DNA of 64,000 nucleotides from Beverwykella pulmonaria (taxonomy: Eukaryota > Ascomycota > Dothideomycetes > Pleosporales > Melanommataceae), in the NCBI GenBank assembly GCA_001599595.1, contig BCHH01000003.1, forward strand, positions 2,833,151 to 2,897,150, in the 5' to 3' direction. Positions within the stretch are counted from its first letter, which is position 1; every line of letters begins with the position of its first letter. The notes under the pieces are model-generated. The model was not told the DNA's origin and ran no database searches. It saw nothing but the letters and a program-made list of their open reading frames with translations. A program made the translations under genes and the position numbers. This document shows positions 10,628 through 21,143 of this stretch, one piece after another.

Positions 10628-11782
10628 GTTTCCCGACTGGTGGCCGGTAGTCTGAAAGAACTTCCAAAACTCAGATGTCCTTTATGCAGAACTCGTCATT
10701 GTCTAAGGCAGAATGGATTGGGTTAAGTAGCGCCGAGGCTGCTGCTAAGATAATCGGAGTTATGTCTAACATATGTGAGCTCGACTTCAAGGCTGGCAGG
10801 TCCTACGGGTTACAAAGTTAGGGTTTCCAACGATATACCCGAAGAAGGGAAAGAAGGCTATTAGAACTTCTTCGTCTCTGCTAGAAGAAGGGAGATTGTG
10901 CCAAAGGATGCGAAAGTGGCCAGCGAGGAACTGACGGTGATGGCGAAGAGGATCCATAGGATATTATAGCGGGGCTGAGGCTTGAAGCAGCCATCTTAGG
11001 CATCGCCAATGAAATTATCACAAGGCTGCAATAGCGCTATCAGCTAGGAACAAAGAGAGCACAAACGAGACTCCCACGGCTATGCGAAAAAAATAAACAA
11101 GTAACAATACGAAGAGGCGTATTTTCGCTAAAGCCCGTTAGGCATTAGATTCTGCCCCATAGGCCAAGACACGTCGGTTGAGCACATCACACTCGGCAAG
11201 AACAGGTTGCGAAGCATAGATAACTACTCTCCACCAGCAACATACTCACTAGTGTAATACTGTGTGTTATTGGCGCTCAAGGTGCCTTGGTAACTTTGGC
11301 TCCTCAGGCTTTGATAAACATGCCAGCTGATCAAGGGCATGGGTCTGTTCAGGATGATACGAGATGTGCTGAATAGACTGGCCCAGATGCACATCTGGCG
11401 TGTGGGAAATGCGGCAATTGGTCTCTGGATTGTCTCAATGGGCTGCGATGCAGTCTACAGAATAGAGAATGGGCCTTGGCGCTCTGGGACCGTAGAATAA
11501 TTAGCGATATTGCAGCCCGCGGCGCATTCTGTCTTGCTCGATGGGCGAGTGTGCCTAATATCAATCAAAGCTGAATCGTTATCAGCGCTTCACTCCGAGA
11601 AGGCGGATAAAGGCAGAGTCCGGCCCCCCATTCGGTCGACATCACAGTAATAAATTGTCCAGTTCGTTAAACGCGGGATTTGGCAGGCGATAATGAAGCT
11701 TAGTTCTTAATACCCATTGGTAGATCCATAAGTCCTAGAAATACGCCTTCTCTCACTACCAATCTTGTCTTCTTCGTACAAT
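10628..11782. other. Gene-free stretch with a faint LINE-like trace
   Basis: No intact gene. On the plus strand about 11140-11215 reads RFCPIGQDTSVEHITLGKNR, which loosely fits the C-x-x-G...E-H-x-x-L zinc-knuckle end of Tad-type LINE reverse transcriptases. It is too short to be sure. The rest is unrecognised. Confidence 0.3.
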
Positions 11783-12304
11783 ATGACAAGCGTCAACGTG
11801 ACCAACTTGATCTCCAGCACGAACGCCATTCTCAAGGTCACCACGAAAGACTACAATATTGTCAACGGTGACAAGGATCTCCTATAAGCCTTTCATGGAG
11901 CAGGTCGAGGGCTGCTCCTTGTCGGGGAGGTTTTCCAAACTCCCGAAACTCAACTAGACTTGCACGACCTAGCCGGTGACACCCAGAGCACCATGAGCTC
12001 ACTGGAGGCCTGCAACACAAATAAAAGGCTCTCTGAGAGCATATTCAAGGATGTCGCTCAAGCATAGGAGACTTCGAGGTTCGAATGTTACAAAGCGGTC
12101 GTGCAACAACAGGGCAAAGGAAAGACGGCGGAAGTTTTGACACTAGGGATGATGAAGGACGTATGCGACCTAGCCGAAAACGATACCATTAAAGCAACAA
12201 TGAGAGACCAAGACAAGTGATTGCGAAATGCGATAAACAAGTTGTCGAAGACGGAGCCGTTTGTGCCAAACGGGTTCAGTCAGCACCTTTACCGGTAATA
12301 GGTA

Positions 12305-12943
12305 TCCCATGCACCGGCAACATCGCCCTCACACGGGCCACCTTGAATCGGCCAATCGGACGATTGCTCCGACTCTACATGAAAACCGATATCTATGACT
12401 TTTGGCTGTAGATTCGTATGGAGATTTCATTACTGAGGATTTCGACCCATAACTACTTAATTCTTGAGCTCATTGTAGTATCAATTGACTTGACTATGTG
12501 ATGCCTTTGGAGATGCTCCTGCCAGCACTCTGGGCGTACTTCTGCCTTGCATATGGGCATCTGGCAAGCTGTACAGCCAAAAGTAGTCGAACAACGCGAT
12601 TGGGTGGCCTTTTTCAACACCCTCAGGTCATTGAGGGCGTCCATTTTCATGCGAATTATTGATTCTAAGGGGTTGCCAATCGGGTGGCACCTCACGCGGC
12701 AGATTGGGTAAAATACCAGCTTTTTTCGTGTATTTTGTATATCTTAAGAAGTCGGGATCATTGCTGAGCTTCTGCGAAGCGGGCGGCATGTTGTAATATG
12801 CTAGGTGTTCTGAAAAAGGCGTGTTTTGGCTACAAACCAGAAATTGCTGACATCCCAAGACATATTTGGTGTTTTCTGAAGCTACGATATGATTGGCCGA
12901 CTCAAGGTGGTCCGTGTGAGGGCGATGTTGCCGGTGCATGGGA
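12305..12943. mobile_element. 639-bp inverted-repeat DNA transposon derivative inserted in the NLR relic
   Basis: Positions 12305-12357 and 12891-12943 are 53-bp inverted repeats with two mismatches, starting TCCCATGCACCGGCAACATC. Both sides are flanked by TA (12303-12304 and 12944-12945). Removing the element and one TA restores GGT AAC followed by the expected Asp-Ser-Arg-Gln-Phe-Asn of the interrupted NLR motif, which supports a TA target duplication. Size and long terminal repeats fit a MITE or internally deleted element. It retains a transposase-like Cys-rich tail (separate entry). Confidence 0.8.
12453..12695 (-). pseudogene. Transposase C-terminal zinc-ribbon remnant inside the inverted-repeat element
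   Basis: The minus-strand frame contains LRVLKKATQSRCSTTFGC then TACQMPICKAEVRPECWQEH. The spacing C-x2-C-x4-C...C-W-x-x-H resembles the Cys-rich tail of piggyBac-like transposases. It ends about 100 bp from the left inverted repeat, as the C-terminus of an internally deleted transposase gene would. The TA flanks are not the TTAA expected for piggyBac, so the superfamily is open. Confidence 0.4.
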
Positions 12944-13060
12944 TAACGATTCGCGCCAGTTCAACGCGCTTGGCGGAACCAGAACAACAACACAGGCAGC
13001 GGTAACCAATTCTCTAGGGCTAGCTTCAGTGGGCCGGTGAGTTTTGGCAGGAATCCGTGA

Positions 13061-13883
13061 TGCGTAAGACTGCTTTTTCTTGGATAATTTCTCATAATAC
13101 AATAAAGATGCCAGGGCCCAAAACTACCTGGTTTGAGAGCAGTCACTTCGTCGACAAGGTTAGGTTAAGGAAATAAATTGTAGCAAATGAAGCGCAAGTC
13201 AATTTGATAAACTGCATATGTATATGGTTTGTTTCGCAGCCGAATTGATTTAAGCCCTACCCAGGTATTTCAGACACGTGCTGTCGAAATTCTGCTTAAA
13301 TGCACATGTCCACTGAAACGAGCCCTGGAGAATTAGTTACCACTGCTTGTGTTATTGTTCTGAGTACCGCCAAGCGCGTTGGATTAGAACCTAGAGCTGT
13401 AGCTGTTAAAGGATGAGCTGGCTGGCTTATTAACTTGTGTTTCTTCTATCGATCGTGTTAGTTGACTAGCGAGTGGCCTTTCGAATCCATTGTCTTCCGC
13501 CGAGCCAAACCTGACCATGTCGCTATGTACGCAGCTGGCGTTATGCCATTCCTGTTCTAGCCCGCCATATGTTCTTTTTCAAACAGCATTAAAAAGAAGG
13601 ATTATAATCCAGCGGTTAAACAGAACCATGTTACAAGAATAATCGGAAGAAACAGCTGAATAGACGTCAGTATTTTAGAAGCAACCCATGTATTGCAAGT
13701 CCCTCGTCTACAGCACCAAATCTCAGCTCGCCGTATTCGTATGCAACATGACCAATCACTCTTCATTCATACAATGATATCAACAGCCAAGAGACGCTCA
13801 TAGAAACGCGCCACCCATGACTCCAGAGTCCAAATACACTTAGCAAACTCCTATTCCAAGCATTTAAGTTTCAAAAGCCCCGG
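13061..13883. other. Intergenic region
   Basis: Separates the accessory island from the first conserved gene and includes the 3' UTR of the minus-strand GAP gene. Nothing recognisable. Confidence 0.4.
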
Positions 13884-16800
13884 CTACCTTTCAAACTCCA
13901 GCACCCTCCGACTAGCATCACTCGCACTCCTAGTCCTGCTCGGCTTGATCTCCGCCTCGGGACTTGCAGGCGTTAACAGATCAGGTGCCGTTCCTTTTGT
14001 AACATCGACGCCGGCTGTCTCCGCGCCCTCAAGCAAATCCAGATCCTTAGCGTTGGATGGCTCTTCCTCCTCGTCCTCCTCATCCCGACCATGCTTAGCT
14101 TCTCTATCCAACTCCTTCTGCGCCTCGTCCATCCTACGCCTCACTTCAGCCGCGACACGCATCCCATCACTGACGATATTGTCGAGCACGCCCCTGAGGC
14201 CCTTGCCGGGTGGTACGATGCCAGCCCCAGCACCCCCAACCACACCACCAAGGCCGGATGCTGCACCCGAAAGCTGCTTCCCTGCATTAGCGAATGTCGT
14301 TAGATTGGAAGAGCTTGAGTCGTGGGATGTGAGTGGCGCGTCGGCGAGGCGGAAGGAGGATGAAAAGCCGACTTCGAAAAACTGTTCAAGGACTTCGTCG
14401 GCGAGAATGACCATGCGGAATGTGGGGAGAGTGATGTGGAGGGGTTTGTTGGGGTCTAGGGCAAGATTGGCAGCTCGCGCTTTTTCGGTCCTTTGTGCTG
14501 GATCTGAGTCCGCAGAGCTGTTAGTTTGTGTGGGTGTGAGGTTGTTCCGGGGCGAGAGGGGGTTGTTCTCCTCCTTAAGACTTGAAGAGGCGGTGGTGGC
14601 GGTCTTCTCCGCTATTGGAGTACTAGGCTCAGACCCAAAGTCTATAAGGTCGTCCTCATCGTCGGTGCCAATGGCAAAGTTATCAAGGTCGTCCTTTGTC
14701 TCATCCACTGCGTGATTACCCTGATTTGAAGGATGGTCTGGATCCGCATATTCGAAGCATCGCCGTATAAAGGCAGAGACACTACTCAGGAATTGTTCGT
14801 CGCGATTGCCTCTCTCTGGGCTGCCGTTGCGGCTATCCATTAGAGATGGAGGGTGGTTTATTTCACTCACACCTCGGCGCGACAAGAATAGAAGCGCCTC
14901 CGATATCCTCAGAATGCCTTCCCGATCGACTCTTCCATCGCCATCATCGTCGTAGAGTTCGAAAAAGTAGCTGATATTTGACATGATGTCTTTGGTGCCT
15001 TTGACGTGTGCAAAGCCTGTGACCACGTTTTGGAGGGACAATGAATCGGCCATGTCTACATCCCAGCGTCGGAATAATCGTCTCATGAATTCGTGATCTG
15101 CAGGTTCTGGCCCAGATCCCCAGGGTGACATGGGCGGTCGACTCCTAGTGCTGCCTCCGAAATAAGAATGGGGGGACTGGGAACCAGTGGCTTCAGGGGG
15201 TGAACTAGGTGAATCGGTAATGGCCCATTTGGCAATACCTGCCGTGGGTGTTAGTGGGAGAGCAGCAGAGAAATCCATTGGCTTAGAACTCACCAGCCAG
15301 AAATTCCCTAAATGCATTGTAGTCCATCTGTGTTGGACTAGGGCCAAGGGCAACTCTCCCTCTTTCAACCCTATCATCTGAGAAACCAATCACGAGCTCA
15401 TTCGCCTTATTCCTTGCAGCTTTCGCCTTTTTGTCTGCCTCTTGTTGTATGATCTCAGCCCGTTGCTGTCGCTCGTATAGTACGCCGTAAAACTTGTCGT
15501 AAAGGAAGCCCAGATCGTTGATGCTTAATCGCTTGCTCTCCGGCCCTAGATTCCGTATTGAGGTGCGTTTGGAAAAGCTCTCAATGTTCTCCAGAACTGC
15601 AGTTTTGTGCTTCGCTCGTTGTTCAGATATCGTGTTTTGGGTGATTCCGGCAAACTCCTTGAAAGCAACTACCATGAGCTCCTGGAATCTGGTAACAGCT
15701 CGTAGTTTGGGGTTTTCTGATTTCGGATGCGCGGACTCGTCCAGTCGCGCGAAATATGCCTTTAGGACTGAGATGAAGGTTCCGTCATCCGAGGCATCCA
15801 GAAGTTCTTCTCCATTGATTCGTAGAATTGCTAGTCCAACCTGGAATAGAACCTTGGGGCCTTCGAGGAAGAAGACATCCAGTACTCGAAATGCAAAGAT
15901 CAAAGGCATAGAGTTGATATACAGTGAAAGAAACCAAGGCAGAGATACAACTGAGAGTTGAATATCACACTTAACGAGGTGGTCGAAGAGTATTGGCATG
16001 GTTTTCTCCACCAGGGACTCGAAAACGCGCTGGTCCAACAACGTCCCATACATAGTCGTAGAGTAGTAGCCTGGGAGAAGCCGATCACACAGAACAGAAA
16101 GTAGGAAGAAGGCCTGGGACTCAGAAATGTATCTTTGCGGGTTAGAAAGTGTTAGGCGTGGTCAGGGGGAGAACATACATCAACAAAGCGGCCACGACAA
16201 TGTTCATCGCTTGGCAATATCCGACCTCCTCGTTGGTCCAGCTGTATGCTGTTAATACTCTCCGTAGTCGACCAATGCCTTCTTCACTCTGGAACCCTGG
16301 GTATTCGGGCAAGCTTCTATTCAGGTCCTTCTCTATTTCCTCGATGGCCAATGAATCTCTGCCGGAGTACTTTGCCAGCGTCTCGGTGTACAGCCTGGGG
16401 TTTTGTAGACGCAAGAAGAAGGAGCCAGACGTAAGCTCCCAAATTTCGCCTCGTAATCGATTGGGTAGGCCCACGCGGATGAGTTTGTGGAAAGTGGGCT
16501 GCCGAATAAGTGTGGCACTGCGCCCGTTTTCTATTCCCTCCGTTAGCGCTTTCCAACATGAGCATATAGCTAGAGTAACCGACCTCGCAGGTATTCGCGC
16601 CATAGTCGTATTTTCGTAGCGTCTCTCAGTTTCCGGGCATTTCCAGGGTATCTGAAGATCATACCAAGCCCGGTGTCTGGGTGCTCTCTCGCTGGCTTTG
16701 CCTGATCCCCGCCCGCTTTCTTGTCATCAGGGTCACTTGCGAGCAGGTATTCTGAGTAGGACGAGGAGACAACGGCGCGGAGATTCTCGACCTCTCTTAC

Positions 16801-17400
16801 ACCCTCCCGCAGCCCTCGTTTGAGTCCATCGCAGAACCGCTCGCACGCTTGCCGGCTCCCGGCCAGCTGGATCGTCAGCTTCTGGCCGCTAGGTGCCGCA
16901 TTCTTCGTCCTCGCATCTGGGGATCCGTTCCAGGTAGTGATTGCCAGTGCGAACATGTAGCTCTGACTGTGCAGCCGCTCCACCCTCCGTATAGCACACA
17001 AGGGCAGTATGAAACCATTCCCCGCGGGCCCCGCCCCGTGTGTCTGGCCGGTGAAGCTGCTCGAGGCGCTCGTGCTGGCCGTGTTTATGAAACTGGAGCC
17101 CTGCGTCGAGAAGCAGAGATACTGCTCGCTCAGGTGCAGCTTGCCGACATAGTGGTTGCCCTGGCCCCGCTCCTTCTCGGTCGAGACGTCGTTGGCATCG
17201 CCCCGCGTGGAGTGGTGGGGCGAAAGTGTAAGCTCGGCGGTGATCTCTTGCAGCGGCGATTGGGAGTCGGGGAGCCTAAATTGGTGGCGGAATAGGGTCG
17301 CTTTGGGGGGACGGCGGTCCGAGGACGCTGGGTTGGCAATGGCAAGCGTGGGTTCGATCAACTGCTGGGCCTTCTGTACGAGATTGGAGATGTTGAACAT
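13884..17400 (-). CDS. GRAM-TBC-EF-hand Rab GTPase-activating protein (Gyp2/Mdr1 type)
   Basis: Four exons, 17400-16584, 16530-16179, 16132-15294 and 15238-13884, join in frame (introns 53, 46, 55 nt) to give 1120 aa. An N-terminal GRAM-like domain lies at about 35-165. The TBC domain starts near 290 ([20 protein letters not shown]) and includes the arginine-finger region, [17 protein letters not shown] and [20 protein letters not shown], ending near 510. A basic coiled coil follows at about 630. An EF-hand loop ([12 protein letters not shown]) sits near 766, and the C-terminus is acidic, Ser-rich and low-complexity. This order matches yeast Gyp2/Mdr1 and animal TBC1D8/9, which stimulate GTP hydrolysis on Rab proteins in membrane traffic. 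The first intron has an unusual GTCGGT donor, but the frame and TBC consensus across it (REYLREN) support it. Confidence 0.92.
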
Positions 17401-17819
17401 TGCTTCGGGGCGTCGTACAGCTGGGACTGGGTGCTGTGCAACTATGCGAGAGGTTGATTGTGTGCACGCTTCATGACGGTGGAAGGTTTCGGAGTATTCA
17501 CAGTCAGGTCGAAGGGGTCGGCGTAGGGCTGAGCTCGCTGATGATACAGTTGTGGCGCCCGCGAATAGCGGTCCGAAAGCTTAATCTGCTTAGGTAATGC
17601 TTCGAGAATCAGGGCAACTCGGCCGTTCTTTTTGTACCAACGTGACATCTTGACACATATTTTCGAGATATGTCATTACTTTTGACTGAAGCAGTACGCC
17701 CGGTCTAAATGCTACATACGCTGCACTTGGTGGTGTTTTAGTCCACGCTTTCTACGGCCCACAGCCACCCCACGAACCCCGCTCGCGGCTCCTTTGCATA
17801 TAAAACAGTAAGCCACTAA
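17401..17819. other. Intergenic region and GAP gene promoter
   Basis: 419 bp between the GAP start codon and the SDR stop, both on the minus strand. No distinct element recognised. Confidence 0.4.
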
Positions 17820-19083
17820 TCAAGTGCAAGTGTAGGCTCCATCGACTCTCAGATCCGCTCCCTAAAACTGGTCAGCGATAGTGCAGTAACCTGTTTGACT
17901 GTGAACTTACTGTGACATAGAGACTGGCGTCACTGGACAGGAAAGTGACTGCGCCCATGAGATCCTCAGGGCGGCCCATCTTTCCAACCGGAATCAACGA
18001 CGTCCATTGTTTCTGGAGCTCCGGGTTGTCGTCCAGAATCTTCTTGGTTCTGCGAGGCAGTCAGTATAGAAGAACGGAGAATGAGAGCCACGGCACGTAC
18101 AGAGCTGTGAGCATGTAGCCGGGCGAGATGCAGTTCACACGAATGCCCGCGGCAGCCCACTCCACCGCCAAACTCGACGCCAGATGTCTGACTGCCGCCT
18201 TTGCAGCGTTGTAAGGTGCCTGGGGCTGCGGCACATTGACAATTGCGCCGGACATGCTGCCAATCATGACGATGCTTCCCGGCGCATTTCTCTCCATCAG
18301 GTGCTTTGCGACAGCGACCGCGTAGAGGTAGGTACCATCGACGTTCACGCCCCAGAGCTTCTGCAAGCGGTCGTGGGGGTAAGTGATGGCAGAATAGTTC
18401 TCGGTGAATCCGGCGGATGTGACGAGATTGTCGATCTTGCCGTGGTCTTTGAGGATCTCGGCCACTGACTGATTCACCGACGTTGGGCTTGAAACATCGC
18501 AGAAGTGAGCCGTCACTTTGGGAGCGCTGAGAAGGCCTGTTAGCACAGGTGCGGAATATGTGCGATATGCGTCTTACTTCTCTGACCCCGGGTTCTCGGT
18601 CATGTATGTGTTGATGAGCTCCTTCGCCGACCTTTGCGCCTCTTCTCTGTTCATGTCGACAATGGCAACATCTGCTCCACTCGTAACCAACGCCTGCGCC
18701 ATAACCAGACCTAGTCCTCTAGCGCCACCAGTCACAACCGCCACCCGGCCCTCCATCGAGAAAGCTGCCAACGTTCGCTTGAAATGGAAGCCTCCTCGCC
18801 CCTGCACGGGCTGTGATGGTGGCAGGTCTTTTTCTTCGGGATACTCAACTCGGATGTTTTCTCCGGTTCGCGCATACTGCCCCTCGTGGTCTCCGCTCTC
18901 ACCAGGTTCTCCAATTGTGCTCGCAGCGTCATGTCCATTATCGTAGGGCTCCTTGTCCATTCGGCGTGGAGCACATACGAACTGGCGTATAGAAGAAGCA
19001 GCTGGGCGTGCTACCCTGAAGGATGCTCGTGGAGCTTGCACGGTCGCCGCGCGAGCGATGTGGAGGAGCTGCGATCTGAACAT
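17820..19083 (-). CDS. Short-chain dehydrogenase/reductase with mitochondrial-type presequence
   Basis: Four exons, 19083-18578, 18526-18101, 18049-17911 and 17861-17820, with introns of 51, 51 and 49 nt, give 370 aa. About 40 N-terminal residues are Arg/Ala/Ser-rich and lack acidic residues (MFRSQLLHIARAATV), typical of mitochondrial import. A ~60-residue polar linker follows. The Rossmann motif is VTGGARGLG (near 117), the usual NNAG is replaced by TSAG, and the active site has Ser in IGSMSGAIV and YNAAK (Tyr-x3-Lys). The C-terminus (GRPEDL...FLSSDASLYVTGADLRVDGAY) is classical SDR. It resembles fungal D-arabinitol 2-dehydrogenase/sorbose-reductase-like enzymes, which interconvert ketoses and polyols with NAD(P)H. 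The exact substrate cannot be read from sequence. The last exon is only 42 nt. Confidence 0.88.
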
Positions 19084-19847
19084 TTTTTTGACGAGGAATT
19101 GGAAGGGGTGTGAGCCACAGGAGCTGGGAATGGGGGGTCATGCAGAGAAATAACAAATTTCACGATAGCTGTCTTGGTGGTGGTGAATCTAGACTGATTC
19201 GAGAGCACTAGAAAGCGAATACCGGCCCGCAGTAATCAGCTGAGCGCAAAATACCAATACTAAGGAGGAATTGAGGGCGAGGAGTGAGGAGAATAAGGAA
19301 AAGTCACCATGGGAGAAAATGTACTGAATGCTAAGAACCCCCGTGCTCCCCACCACTGTTTCTTTTGGCTGAGCTCCCACCTCGGACAAGATGACATCAG
19401 AGCTGCTGCAGGGCAGCTCTGGCGAGGTAGCCATCTCCACAGCGTCACCTCCACCCACCATCGTCTCCTCCTTTATCGTACGCCGTCGCTGCAGCAGCTC
19501 CACTTCCAAGCCCGTCGCGGACACGACTGATACATCCTGTTCGCCCAACAACACCGGGAGTGGGCCCTGAAGGCTCCTGCGCACTCCAAGCCCGCAGGGT
19601 TTCTGCGCATCAAACCGAACATCACAACCACGCCGACAAGTAAGCGCTGCGTATTTCAATAATTGTAAATCCTGTCCTGGTTGCGGTCAAGTGAACGCTG
19701 TTCCTCGTGCTTCCTGCGTCAATCCCTACTGCTGCCAGCGCATCATGTGACGATCCGTCTCAACAGAAAATGCGCCACAGAAAATGCGGACGCTGACTGA
19801 CCCATGATCAGCATTAGATATTCACAGCCTGTGGCCTTGAACTAGGC
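19084..19847. other. Divergent promoter region
   Basis: 764 bp between the divergently transcribed SDR and 5-phosphatase genes. No convincing coding sequence, and no clear TATA box. Confidence 0.4.
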
Positions 19848-21143
19848 ATGTTCGAGTTATATCTACTCACGTTCAACTGTGGACGCGCACTCGTAAACCC
19901 GGAGACGCTCGCCCCGCCGCTCTTCAATGCCCTGCCACCGAGGGCACCCGTCCCCGACGTCGTCGCCATCTCGCTGCAAGAAATAGCTCCCATCGCGTAC
20001 TCCTTCCTTGGGGGGTCCTACCTCACACAGTACTTTGAGCGGATTGCTGCCACAGTCGAGCTTGCAGCAAAACTGCGCAGCCATGGCAGCCAACGGCTTG
20101 AGCATGTTGCGACGCGCAGCCTGGGCATGACAGGCCTCATGATATTCGCCAAACCGCAATTCACAGAGAGGATACAATGGATACAGTCAGCAGGCGCAGG
20201 TGTTGGATTTTGGGACATGGGGAACAAGGGAGCAGTGGCGATGCGTATCGGCGTGTCCTGCCAAAATTCGGCGGTATTGAACCTAACGTTCACTGCTGCC
20301 CACCTGGCGCCTCACGAGAAAAATACCGAAGCGCGGAACAAGGACTGGGAAAACATCGTGCGCAATCTGGTCTTCCTGAACAACGACCACACGAGCTACA
20401 GCTCGAGCGAACAAGTACCACTCCTATCCGGGTCGGACGACCTTCCGCCCGACAACAACGGCCTCTTTGCACCAGGAAACTTCGTCTCCTTTGCGGGCGA
20501 CCTAAACTACAGGACCTCGGACATCCCGCCCAGCAAAAAGTCCTATGAAGCCTACCCAAAAATAATACTGTCAGACTCATTCTCAGCGCACCTCAACCAA
20601 TTGTTGAAAAAGGACCAATTGATACGGGAGAAAGATGCAAAAAGGACCCTGCACGGCTTCCATGAACTCCCCATCCAGTTTCCACCAACCTACAAATACG
20701 TACTGCGTAAAGGCAATACGTTAAGTTCCCAGAAGCACTCTATACAAGAGCCTGAACAGACAAAGACATGGGTATGGGCAAAACACCGGTATCCCAGCTG
20801 GTGCGACCGAATCCTATTCCTCCCTCCGCCGTCCTCCGCCCCTCGACTCGAACCGCACGCGTACACGGCCTTGCCTATCCAGTCGACTTCCGATCATCGG
20901 CCCGTTGCTTTGTCCATGGGAGTTGACGACAGGCCGCTTGAGCACGATGCAAGAGATATAAGAGCTAATCCACCCTTCCCCATTAATCTTAATTGGCGCT
21001 CGCGACGGGACGCCGCGAGGCGGTGGGAAATTGTTGTGGGGGTACTCGCGTACCTCGCTCTGACCAAGAAGGGCAATGTGATCGTAGTGTCGGTTCTTAG
21101 TGTAGCGTTTGTGGTGTGGGGGATGGCGCGGTGGCTTCGGTGA
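19848..21143 (+). CDS. INP54: Inositol-polyphosphate 5-phosphatase, Inp54-like, tail-anchored
   Basis: An uninterrupted 431-aa frame. The endonuclease/exonuclease/phosphatase fold of 5-phosphatases is evident: TFNCGR near the start, VVAISLQEIAP with the metal-binding Glu, GFWDMGNKGAVAMRI, FTAAHLAPHEKN, FAGDLNYRTSD (catalytic DLNYR), RYPSWCDRILF and the final SDHRPVALSM. These are the two signature motifs of the family (FAGDLNYR and P-x-W-C-D-R-I/L). There are no SAC or SH2 domains. The C-terminal ~25 residues form a hydrophobic helix followed by ARWLR, a tail anchor as in yeast Inp54, which hydrolyses PtdIns(4,5)P2 at the ER face. I read this as the Inp54 orthologue from architecture, not a search. 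Confidence 0.9.
   Translation: MFELYLLTFNCGRALVNPETLAPPLFNALPPRAPVPDVVAISLQEIAPIAYSFLGGSYLTQYFERIAATVELAAKLRSHGSQRLEHVATRSLGMTGLMIFAKPQFTERIQWIQSAGAGVGFWDMGNKGAVAMRIGVSCQNSAVLNLTFTAAHLAPHEKNTEARNKDWENIVRNLVFLNNDHTSYSSSEQVPLLSGSDDLPPDNNGLFAPGNFVSFAGDLNYRTSDIPPSKKSYEAYPKIILSDSFSAHLNQLLKKDQLIREKDAKRTLHGFHELPIQFPPTYKYVLRKGNTLSSQKHSIQEPEQTKTWVWAKHRYPSWCDRILFLPPPSSAPRLEPHAYTALPIQSTSDHRPVALSMGVDDRPLEHDARDIRANPPFPINLNWRSRRDAARRWEIVVGVLAYLALTKKGNVIVVSVLSVAFVVWGMARWLR

Larger units (their letters stand above)
11783..13060 (+). pseudogene. Relic of a fungal NLR-type N-terminal domain (NACHT_N-like) with its N/G/T-rich motif
   Basis: From an ATG at 11783 one frame reads to 12298 with internal stops TAA (11885), TAG (12065) and TGA (12218). 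All three are explained by C-to-T changes of CAA, CAG and CGA. Diagnostic pieces are AFHGAGRGLLLVGEVFQTPE, LEACNTNKRLSESIFKDVA, KAVVQQQGKGKTAEVLTLG and LRNAINKLSKTEPFVPNG, matching what I know of the NACHT-associated N-terminal domain of fungal STAND proteins. The characteristic continuation (SRQFNALGGT, then NQNNNTGSGNQFS...SFSGP) is found only after a 639-bp insertion (12305-12943), and one base is missing near 12978. It ends at 13060 with TGA, or at a GTGAGT that may be an old donor site. No NACHT/NB-ARC or repeat domain follows, so only the N-terminal part remains or it was a short effector-only gene. Confidence 0.65.

Noticed and set aside
13945..14715. Plus-strand open frame of 256 codons
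   Set aside because: Antisense to exon 4 of the GAP gene; no domain and Ser-rich mirror composition.
19189..19659. Minus-strand open frame of 156 codons upstream of the SDR
   Set aside because: No recognisable motif, overlaps other frames, and lies in a divergent promoter.
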